Source: Panulirus ornatus (taxonomy: Eukaryota; Arthropoda; Malacostraca; Decapoda; Palinuridae). Taken from it: a stretch of 64,000 nucleotides of DNA. Position numbers and translations under genes: made by a program. The stretch lies in contig NC_092262.1 of the NCBI RefSeq assembly GCF_036320965.1, forward strand, positions 4,139,587 through 4,203,586, given 5' to 3'. A model generated the notes under the pieces. It did not search any database and had not been told where the DNA came from. It worked only from the letters and a program-made list of their open reading frames with translations. Shown in pieces: positions 36,001 to 48,000 of the stretch; the stretch's first letter is position 1; the number at the start of each line of letters is the position of its first letter.

Positions 36001-39000
36001 ATACTTCCAACATTTTTGCCCCATTATCATGCTCATTCCATCATTTTAGAAGAATTTCAAATCCATGGCTGGAATCTTACTGCCTCTTCAATCACTTCAG
36101 TTGCACCTCATTATCATAGGAATAATGTATGTTAGAATGTAAAATAAAGTTGTAAGATGGAATCTGTAAAATTCTCATTACATGTGGTGCCTGCTTTGAT
36201 TAATTCTTGTAACATTTTGATTTAGGCCAGCAGAGTTTACCGTCATCCTGGACTGTTGAAATATCTTGATGGTGGCGTAATTGGAGGGGAGGTGGTATTA
36301 GTAATGGAGAGAGCCACACCACTACTCCACCAGGACCTTGAACACTTCTCTCCCCTTCATATATCAGCAGGACTTTTGTCAATCATTGACACACTAGTTT
36401 TTCTCCATGACAGGGTATGTTTATAGTTAGCCTTCATACAATAGAATGGTAGTGTTTAGTAACTATGGGAAAGTTCCTTTAGAAAACAAGGTGGAGTGTA
36501 TCCTACCAAATTGAGACTGATTTTTATGGGAGGACGTCAGGACCGGAACACGATTCAGATTTTTGGAGAAAAACTGAACAGTTCCAAATTCTGACTGTAT
36601 CCTCCCAAACCCAATTTATTTGTTCAGGTTTAGGACAAAATGTCTAGAATGGCCTTTTATATTCTGTAAACTGAACACTGGCAGATTTATTGTGGATTGG
36701 GAGGATATGCAGTACACCCAAAATGAAGTTGTAAGGGTCATGTGTGGTATATATTTCGATATATCATTAAAATTAAATGTGGGCGGGTTGGGCCATTCTT
36801 TCGTCTGTTTCCTTGCGCTACCTCGCTAATGCGGGAGACAGCGACAAAGCAAAATAAAAAAATAGAATAAAATCATTAAATCCAACTTGGTGCTGAAACT
36901 TTTATATATGTGTAGTGCCAACAGTATGCCAAATATCTTGGCCATTTTGAATTTCATGGTAGACATTTCAAATGGAGAATCAAGAAATAGATTGGAATAA
37001 CATCAGATTATGAGATTCCATACCCATGCAAAAATAAGTAACTGGATATTTTTTTGTCTTTTTATAGGCAGGTGTGAGTCACAATAATGTGAGTGGTGCG
37101 AGCATTTTTGTCACACCCGATGGAGCATGGAAACTATGGGGTCTTGAGTACTCTTGCAGGTGAGATGGCTTTAATGTTTTGTAAGGCTCAGTGTGCAGAA
37201 AGATGTGTTTGAAGGTATTTCCATAGAAATTGATGCATGAGAAACCTAACTTAAATGTGGGTTTTGGTTGTAAGAGATCATTTTTATTAAAGAAATTTTT
37301 GAGTTAAATGCTGGCTTGTGAGGGAAAACTGATATAACTCATGCAGAGCACCTTTTTTGTACTGAATGTAGCCCTAATTTATTTATTCACTTGAATGTCA
37401 TCGCTCTTGGCTTATTTAGTAATTTTATTGTAAATCTGATGAACAAGTGTGAAAAAAAATTCATCATGGTTAGTTTGAGTGAAGCTGACAAGAATAGAAG
37501 TGTTTTTAGATCAGTTTGTAACTATTCATTGCACTGTTTGGTGATTCTTGTAAGTGCATATTGGTCAGCAGTTTGGTCTTTGTATCATTAGACATTGGGA
37601 TTGTTAATGATGTGACTTGGTTTTTAGTGTGATAGTGAATTGAAATTATATGCCCAAAATTCATTCAAAGGATTGTTTTGAACTGTTTTATATGTGGAAG
37701 AAAGATTAGTTATGTGTGTAATGTAGTGGAGCAACTCCCATTATGTTATGTCATTTGATAGAGCTTTACCATGTCATCATTGCCAAAGAGCATTCTTTCA
37801 AGCAGTTGATTTTAACTTTGGGAGACTCTGAATAAGGCTTACTTATATTTTGGCTTCATTAATATGTAAATTGGGTGTAAAGTCTGCAGTTAATTCATGC
37901 GACTTCTCTGTATTTCAGAAATGTACATGACAGTAGGAAGGTTGAAGGAAAATGATCCTAACATTATTTGAAATATGTTGTAGTATGTGTATATTACCAC
38001 ACACATACATATATTATTACATTTGATGTATGTAATTTTGATTAGTTTTTTTTATACTGTTGCAATATTGAAGTGATACTTTTAGTAAGACAGTTATCCC
38101 CCCAAAAGAATTTAGAAAGAAAGCTTGAATTACACTGCTGCATCGTATGCAACAGTGTTGGTTTTATCCTGAGTGGTTATGTGGTATTTATTGTCTCTTC
38201 AAAGAACTTCCACTGTATCTCCCTCATCCTTACACTTTCAGTCTTGTCTGCTTACCTCAGTATCACTTTCAGGAAACAGTGGTTAGCATGTAGCTTTTGT
38301 CTTTAAGGGACGGTTGACAGCATTATGATATAACAACATGGGGTTTTGTTTTATGATTTGATTCTGTGATTGGTAGATCAGACCAAGCTCGTGCCGGAGA
38401 ACTTAAGGTCTTTCATATTCAGAAGTATGTTTTTGTAACATTGAATATTTGCTAGGAAATATGGTGCATATGGCTTTAAATTTGACTTCCTTTCCATAGT
38501 TTTGGAGAGCTGACTCGTGATCACATTGAACACATAAACAGCTATTGCCATGAGAAGTCTATTCCACCAGATGACAAATCACGAATATCCCCAGCTTATC
38601 AGCATGCCAGAGATTCTTATGCTTTCGCTTGTCTTGTCGAAGACATCTTGACTCCAGAAACTGTTTCAGGTTAGCTCTGATCTACTACTCTTTACAAAAA
38701 GAAATGTAATTATGATTATGTGATTGATAGATTGTGGTTACTGTTTCATTAAACTGCTTTCGTACTTCTCTGTTTTATAGTAATTTAGATTACCATTGAT
38801 AAGACTGCTACCTTGATATTACCAGAAGTGGCAGGGGCTGCAGATTTCTTATCACTAGTGCAGAAGAGTGGGCTAAACAATGACTGGACACAGAGGCCTC
38901 GCTTAGCTGTATTGGCGGATCACCACATGTTTAGTCATGAGTTCTTGAAACTTCATGAGAACCTAACAAATGTTCTCCTTTTAAGTGATCAGAGGAGAGA

Positions 39001-42000
39001 GGAGTTTCTCAAGTGAGTATTCATGGGAGTATTATAATGCATACTGATTCACTTGTATTGCACTCATACAGATATTCCCTCCATTTTAAGTGCCATTCAG
39101 CATGTCAGCCATGTAATTTTTTAAGATTCTATGTTTCTGTTACGAGGAAAATGTACTTAGAAAAGTAGAGAGAATCAGTACTGTTATTATATGGATTTCT
39201 GTTCTTTTTAAGTAAAGATAAAAAATGCTTTGAGTTTAATTTAGAGTCATGAAAAGTTTATGGGTGAAGATGCCTATTCCATCCTGTATATATATATATA
39301 TATATTTTTTTTTTTGCTGTCTCCCGCGTTTGCGAGGTAGTGCAAGGAAACAGACGAAAGAAATGGCCCAACCCACCCCCATACACATGTATATACATAC
39401 GTCCACTCCCGCAAATATACATACCTACACAGCTTTCTATGGTTTACCCCAGACACTTCACATGTCCTGATTCAATCCACTGACAGCACGTCAACCCCGG
39501 TATACCACATCGATCCAATTCACTCTATTCCTTGCCCTCCTTTCACCCTCCTGCATGTTCAGGCCCCGATCACACAAAATCTTTTTCACTCCATCTTTCC
39601 ACCTCCAATTTGGTCTCCCACTTCTCCTCGTTCCCTCCACCTCCGACACATATATCCTCTTGGTCAATCTTTCCTCACTCATTCTCTCCATGTGCCCAAA
39701 CCATTTCAAAACACCCTCTTCTGCTCTCTCAACCACGCTCTTTTTATTTCCACACATCTCTCTTACCCTTATGTTACTTACTCGATCAAACCACCTCACA
39801 CCACACATTGTCCTCAAACATCTCATTTCCAGCACATCCACCCTCCTGCGCACAACTCTATCCATAGCCCACGCCTCGCAACCATACAACATTGTTGGAA
39901 CCACTATTCCTTCAAACATAGCCATTTTTGCTTTCCGTGATAATGTTCTCGACTTCCACACATTCTTCAAGGCTCCCAGGATTTTCGCCCCCTCCCCCAC
40001 CCTATGATTCACTTCCACTTCCATGGTTCCATCCGCTGCCAGATCCACTCCCAGATATCTAAAACACTTTACTTCCTCCAGTTTTTTTCCATTCAAACTT
40101 ACCTCCCAATTGACTTGACCCTCAACCCTACTGTACCTAATAACCTTGCTCTTATTCACATTTACTCTTAACTTTCTTCTTTCACACACTTTACCAAACT
40201 CAGTCACCAGCTTCTGCAGTTTCTCACATGAATCAGCCACCAGCGCTGTATCATCAGCGAACAACAACTGACTCACTTCCCAAGCTCTCTCAGCCACAAC
40301 AGACTTCATACTTGCCCCTCTTTCCAAAACTCTTGCATTCACCTCCCTAACAACCCCATCCATAAACAAATTAAACAACCATGGAGACATCACACACCCC
40401 TGCCGCAAACCTACATTCACTGAGAACCAATCACTTTCCTCTCTTCCTACACGTACACATGCCTTACATCCTCGATAAAAACTTTTCACTGCTTCTAACA
40501 ACTTGCCTCCCACACCATATATTCTTAATACCTTCCACAGAGCATCTCTATCAACTCTATCATATGCCTTCTCTCCAGATCCATAAATGCTACATACAAA
40601 TCCATTTGCTTTTCTAAGTATTTCTCACATACATTCTTCAAAGCAAACACCTGATCCACACATCCTCTACCACTTCTGAAACCACACTGCTCTTCCCCAA
40701 TCTGATGCTCTGTACATGCCTTCACCCTCTCAATCAATACCCTCCTATATAATTTACCAGGAATACTCAACAAACTTATACCTCTGTAATTTGAGCACTC
40801 ACTCTTATCCCCTTTGCCTTTGTACAATGGCACTATGCACGCATTCAGCCAATCCTCAGGCACCTCACCATGAGTCATACATACATGAAATAACCTTACC
40901 AACCAGTAAACAATACACTCACCCCTTTTTTTAATAAATTCCACTGCAATACCATCCAAACCTGCTGCCTTGCCGGCTTTCATCTTCCACAAAGCTTTTA
41001 CTACCTCTTCTCTGTTTACCAAATCATTTATATATAGATATTTTTTTTTTTATACTATTTGCCATTTTCTGCGTTAGCAAGGTAGCGTTAAGAACAGAGG
41101 ACTGAACCTTTGAGGGAATATCCTCACTTGGCCCCCTTCTCTGTTCCTTCTTTTGGAAAATTAGGAAATAGAGGGGAGGATTTCCAGCCCCCCGCTTCCT
41201 CCCCTTTTAGTTGCCTTCTTCAATACGCAGGGAATACATGGGAAGTATTCTTTCTCCCCTATCCCCAGGGCCATTCTTTCGTCTGTTTCCTTGCACTACC
41301 TCGCTAACGCAGGAGACAGCGACAAAGCAAAATAAATAAAAATGAATAGAATATATTACTGCAGATGATAATTATGAATATGCAATGATACGAGCTTTAT
41401 CTTTTAGATCTGTTGCTGAGAATTTGCGTCAATATCCAGAAGAGCTTGTGTCTAGTACTTTGGCTAAAGCATTGTTAAGTCGCCCTGTGTTGTTACACCC
41501 AGCTGCTTCTACACATCTAATGCCGAAAGTTCTTATACCAAAGAATGGTAAGTTGATTGTCTTTAATTTTGGGTCTGTGGAAGTGCTTTCAATAAGAGAT
41601 TTGTTGTTGTTGGGATATATTGTAAAGCTGTTATGCAGGTGATATGTTGCACCTCTTTGGATGCAGTGTTTTATTTACATGTTGTGGAGTCTGTCAAACG
41701 TTTCTCTGGGGATTCTTATTCTTATCGTAAATTTATATTTATTTATTTTGCTTTGTCGCTGTCTCCCGCGTTTGCGAGGTAGCGTAAATATATATATGTA
41801 ACTGACAGAACCCATCTGTAAGAGTCAGATTGTAGTATGAGGTGTTTAGATCAGTATATGCTTTGTCATAGTTTTGTGGTATTCATGCAGCAGACTTAAG
41901 CTCTGTGAAGTTTGCAAAGGATTCTAATACAACAGCTATGTTCTTTGGTTGTTTAGCTTGTGGTCATTGCACACAGAATTATGATGAAAGAGTTAGTTTT

Positions 42001-45000
42001 AGTTTTCTTTAGTGATGCAAGAGCGTAATATCCTTTACTTGTCAGTAATTTTTATATAAGATTATAGTAAAAAAGTAATGTGAAAGCCCAGATGTGAATA
42101 TTTTTTATTCATTTTTAGAGAACTTGTTTGGTAAAGTGTGTGGAAGAAGAAAGTTGAGAGTAAATGTGAATAAGAGCAAGGTTATTAGGTACAGTAGGGG
42201 TGAGGGTGAAGTCAATTGGGAGGTGAGTTTGAATGGAGAAAAACTGGAGGAAGTGAAGTGTTTTAGATATCTGGGAGTGGATCTGTCAGCGGATGGAACC
42301 ATGGAAGCGGAAGTGGATCATAGGGTGGGGGAGGGGGCGAAAATTTTGGGAGCCTTGAAAAATGTGTGGAAGTCGAGAACATTATCTCGGAAAGCAAAAA
42401 TGGGTATGTTTGAGGGAATAGTGGTTCCAACAATGTTGTATGGTTGCGAGGCGTGGGCTATGGATAGAGATGTGCGCAGGAGGATGGATGTGCTGGAAAT
42501 GAGATGTTTGAGGACAATGTGTGGTGTGAGGTGGTTTGATCAAGTAAGTAACGTAAGGGTAAGAGAGATGTGTGGAAATAAAAAGAGCGTGGTTGAGAGA
42601 GCAGAAGAGGGTGTTTTGAAATGGTTTGGGCACATGGAGAGAATGAGTGAGGAGAGATTGACCAAGAGGATATATGTGTCGGAGGTGGAGGGAACGAGGA
42701 GAAGAGGGAGACCAAATTGGAGGTGGAAAGATGGAGTGAAAAAGATTTTGTGTGATCGGGGCCTGTTTCCTTGCGCTACCTCGCAAACGCGGGAGACAGC
42801 GACAAAGTATAAAAAAAAAAAAAAAAAAAAAGAGAACTTGTTGTACAGACCCACCAATAACCAACTCTGTTTAATTTAGTTGTAATGTTGTTTTATGGAA
42901 GGAAAATATATAAGGTAGTAAAACTAGATAGATTATTTTGATCAGAATTTTTCTTTAATACATATGAAATGTAAGCTGTATCATTACTGTTGTGGTGTTA
43001 TGCTGAAGTGGTATTTTAGATGAAAGGTTGATAGAATAATTGATTATTTAAATGGCCTTCCTTTGAGTAATGGGGTGTCTATCTTATGAACAGGGTAATG
43101 AAACATTTGACTTCACTGTTCAGTTTAGTATTTTTATGATGTTTGACATTTCTGTGCTGCTTTGTTGGGCTGTTTGATGAAGGTGCAGAGAAGGGAAGGA
43201 AACTATCATTGTAATTATGAATGATACTAGAGAGACTTGAGGGACAAGTCAATTGGGTGGTAAGTTTGAATGGAGAAAAACTGGAGGAAGTGAAGTGTTT
43301 TAGATATCTGGGAGTGGATTTGGCAGCGGATGGAACCATGGAAGCGCAAGTGAATCATAGGGTGGGGAGGGGGCGAAAGTTCTGGGAGTGTTGAAGAATG
43401 TGTGGAAGTCGAGAACGTTATCTCAGAAAGCAAAAATGGGTATGTTTGAAGGAATAGCGGTTCCAACAATGTTATATGGTTGCGAGGCGTGGGCTATAGA
43501 TAGAGTTGTGCGGAGGAGGTTGGATGTGCTGGAAATGAAATGCTTGAGGACAATATGTGGTGTGAGGTGGTTTGATCAAGTAAGTAATAATGGGGTAAGA
43601 GAGATGTGTGGTGATAAAAAGAGTGTGGTTGGGAGAGCAGAAGAGGGTGTTTTGAAATGGTTTGGTCACATGGAGAGAATGAGTGAGGAAAAATTGACCA
43701 AAAGGATATATGTGTTGGAGGTGGAGGGAATGAGGAGAAGTGGGAGACCAAATTGGAGGTGGAAAGATGGAGTGAAAAAGATTTTGAGTGATCGGGGCCT
43801 GAACATGCAGGAGGGTGAAAGGCATGCAAGGAATAGAGTGAATTGGAACGATGTGGTATACTGGGGTCGACGTGCTGTCATTGGATTGAACTAGGGTATG
43901 TGAAGCATCTGGGGTAAACCATGGAAAGTTCTGTTGGACCTGGATGTGGAAAGGGAGTTGTGGTTTCGGTGCGTTATTACATGACAGCTAGAGACTGAGT
44001 GTGAACGAAAGTGGCCTTTGTTGTTTTTTCCTAGCACTACCTCGGGCACATGCAGGGGGAGGGTGTTGTTATTTCATGTGTGGCGAGGTGGCGATGGGAA
44101 TGAATAAAGGCAGACAGTATGAATTATGTACATGTGTATATATGTATATGTCTGTGTGTGTATATATATGTATACGTTGAGATGTATAGGTATGTATATT
44201 TGCGTGTGTGGACGTGTATGTTTATACATGTGTATGTGGGTGGGTTGGACCATTCTTTTGTCTGTTTCCTTGCGCTACCTTGCGAATGCGGGAGACAGCG
44301 ACAAAGCAAAATAAATAAATAAATAGTAGAGATGAGTAATATGATTATTTTTTTCTGAATAACTTGATGATTTCTCTTGGTTTATATTTCATCTAGGTAC
44401 AGCTAATGATGCAGAAGATGGATTGTTTAGTGATGAAGTGTTTCAGCGTGACATTGTGCCTCATCTTGTCAGCTTGTTTGGTGTTCATGATGCTACTGTT
44501 CGAGGAATCCTCCTCATTTATCTACCATACTATGTTTCACTGATTCCAAAGGATGTGTTAGCCAGTGAAGTGGTAAGTGGTATTGGAAATTTGTTTATTT
44601 GAATATTTATTTATTATTATTATACTTTGTCGCTGTCTCCCGCGTTAGCGAGGTAGCGCAAGGAAACAGACGGAAGAATGGCCCAACCCACCCACATACA
44701 CATGCATATACATACACGTCCACACACGCACATATACATACTTATACATCTCAACGTATACATATATATACACACACAGACATACATATATACACATGTA
44801 CATAATTCATACTGCCTGCCCTTATTCATTCCTGTCGCCACCCCACCACACATGAAATGACAACCCCCTCCCCCTGCATTTGCGCGAGGTAGCACTAGGA
44901 AAAGACAACAAAGGCCACATTCGTTCACACTCAGTCTCTAGCTGTCATGTATAATGCACCAAAACCACAGCTCCTTTTCCTCATCCAGGCCCCACAGAAC

Positions 45001-48000
45001 TTTCCATGGTTTACCCCAGACGCTTCACATGCCCTGGTTCAATCTATTGACAGCACGTTGACCCCGGTGTTTATTTGAATGCCTTTTATGTTCAGTGTTA
45101 TATTTTGATTCCCTGTATATTGCAGTTTGTTGGGTACACAGAGGTGTTCTCTCATTTCTTACCTTATTCAAAAATGGCAAATCATGCATCTATCTATATA
45201 TCTGATACTTATTATGCATGAGAATCATTGTATGTAGTACTGCTTTGCCAGATGAATTTATTGTATGGAAGAGTATGTGAGGAGTCTGCTGGTGATGCAC
45301 TCAAGAAATGTTTCAGGAAAAATGTAAGAGACATCCAAAAACTCTAGACCAAAATTATCTCAAGATAAGAAAATTCCACATCAACCATGCCTGTTGTCTT
45401 AAAACTGGAAAAAGATACGAAATGTATATAGAAGTAGGAAAAGTGGAAAGATAACATATAATGAAGTACCTGCAGTTTTTAGTTCAGTGTACATAATATT
45501 GTGTATTATGATATGTTATCAAGTTTAATAGAAGAGGAGTGAGCTCTGATTCAGAACCTAATGGTTGAAGTATCATAAACCGTCTTTTATACAATACTCA
45601 TTGTTTAGATTACAACATCTGAGTGATACTGATGAATGAATTAAGTTTTTGCAATGAAAAGAAAAATAAGTTCTTTGGATTAGCAAGTATGCTATGATAA
45701 GTGCACATATTGATTATGTAGTTACAGACATTGAGACATTTGCATAACATGTGGGTTTTTGCTTGATTGTTTATGTATGATTTTATATAAAGACCATGTG
45801 AATGAGAAGAAGGATGTGCTTCAGTATGTAATTCTTTTCAACTCATTTGCATTTATAGATTTACAAAACTCACCTTTGAGACCCAAGGCTTGACAGTATT
45901 GATGGACTACTGTATGAGTTAAAGATTATTATAATGCTATTATTATGTAAACCCAGTAACCCAAGACCTCTTGTATGTGGTTAATGTAGCTGTAAGGTTG
46001 CAATAAATCAGTAGCAAGGAAGTGATTGACTCCTTTGTGGTGAAAGTTTCCTTGATGAGATTGTACTCATTTTCATCCACTGATGTTACAAACTTGCTGA
46101 AGGTGACAATTCACTGTTGGCTTAACCTCATGAAGGTGGAGTCCAGTAACATCATTTATTTATAGAATTATGAAAAAATGTCTGGAAAATGCACAGAGAA
46201 TGGAATTCGAGTAGTAATGATGAGCTCACCACATAAGTTTCAGTGTCTATTTTCTTTGATATTGTATTTCAACTGTATCATACATACAGCTGCCAGAGCT
46301 ATTGCTTGGTATTCGTGACTCAAGCGACAGTCTTGTGATGTCTACACTCCATGCCCTCGCAGAACTTGTACCCATCCTTGGTGCCAACACTGTCATTGGA
46401 GAAAACCGACAGAATCTCTTCACAACTGCCAAGCCAAAGGTCAGTAACTGCCATGGCAGTACTTGCTTGTTTTGATCATGTGAAGAAGACTTGAGTTAGA
46501 CTTTCCAATTTTTTTTGATAGTTTGGTTAAGTACATCAATGAATTACAAATGGAAGATGTTGAAAAGCTTGCTTTTGTAAAGCTTGAAAATTATTGGCAT
46601 AGAATGGCATATAAGTTGATAGACTGATTTATTGAATGATTGATAGACATGTTTATAAGATGATTAATTTCCTGTATTTTCCTAATACCAGTATATATTG
46701 TTGCCTTACATGAATACTCATTTTATAGTCAGACCTCATTGAAGATGATATTTTCTTTGATGTACACAGGCTGCAGCAAGCCTACCATTAAGTAAAGGAA
46801 TTTCATCTTTACAAACAAGCTCTGCAGAGGCAAAAGTTAATGGCAGCAAAGTTAACCGAAGCCTCCTTCCCTCTTCTGTTTCATCCAAGCCTGCAGGTTT
46901 GTTGGTCGTAATTTGAATAATGTTTGTTTTTTAAGATAGAGGCTTATACATGTAAAGGTCTGAATGACATCTGAATATTGTTGTCGTTAACATATTAACC
47001 CAGAAAGTGGTCAAGTACATTAAACCTATATGAACATTAGTGAAGAGTGAAGAATATGAGGTTAGTTTTGTCATTTTATTAAGAGTAATTTGTAGGTTGC
47101 AGATTAAGTGGTTTTGGTCTCTCTGAAAGTCCTGTTCTTGGAGAAGTGAACAAGACTCTCCTCTAACTTGATGAAAGTTTTCCTTTAGTGTAGCACATTA
47201 TAGCCTCCTTCCCAATTTCTCAAGTATATTTATACCCCTTATCCCTGGGGATAGGTGAGAAAGAGTACTTCCCACGTATTCCAAAAGAAGGAGTAGAGAA
47301 GGGGGCCAATAGAAGATATTCCCTCAAAGGATCAGTCCTCTGTTAATGCTACCTCGCTATCACGGGAAATGGCAAATAGTATGAAATTTTTACTCCTGTT
47401 TTTTTTTTTTTTTTTTGCCGCTTTCTCCCGCATTTGCAAGGTAGCGCAAGGAAACAGACGAAAGAAATGGCCCAACCCACCCCCATACACATGTATATAC
47501 ATACGTCCACACACGCAAATATACATACCTACACAGCTTTCCATGGTTTACCCCAGACGCTTCACATGCCCTGATTCAATCCACTGACAGCACGTCAACC
47601 CGGTATACCACATCGCTCCAATTCACTCTATTCCTTGCCCTCCTTTCACCCTCCTGCATGTTCAGGCCCCGATCACACAAAATCTTTTTCACTCCATCTT
47701 TCCACCTCCAATGTGGTCTCCCTCTTCTCCTCGTTCCCTCCACCTCCGACACATATATCCTCTTGGTCAATCTTTCCTCACTCATTCTCTCCATGTGACC
47801 AAACCATTTCAAAACACCCTCTTCTGCTCTCTCAACCACGCTCTTTTTATTTCCACACATCTCTCTTACCCTTACGTTACTTACTCGATCAAACCACCTC
47901 ACACCACACATTGTCCTCAAACATCTCATTTCCAGCACATCCATCCTCCTGCGCACAACTCTATCCATAGTCCACGCCTCGCAACCATACAACATTGTTG

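Larger units (their letters stand above)
39316..41027 (-). mobile_element. LINE copy with most of the RT, short-3'UTR form, in SCYL3 intron 6
   Basis: The longest LINE copy in the window, antisense to SCYL3. It runs from the first RT motifs near 41022 to the tail core near 39330 and lacks the endonuclease region. The 3' UTR is only about 175 bases because the segment between CATGGAAAG and TAGGTATGTATATT is missing, exactly as in the copy at 47401. The left flank is a (TA)n/T run, so target-site duplication cannot be judged. Confidence 0.88.

Noticed and set aside
38395..38430. Possible extra SCYL3 exon between exons 4 and 5
   Set aside because: No acceptor/donor pair keeps frame, and exon 4 already joins exon 5 in phase with good homology.
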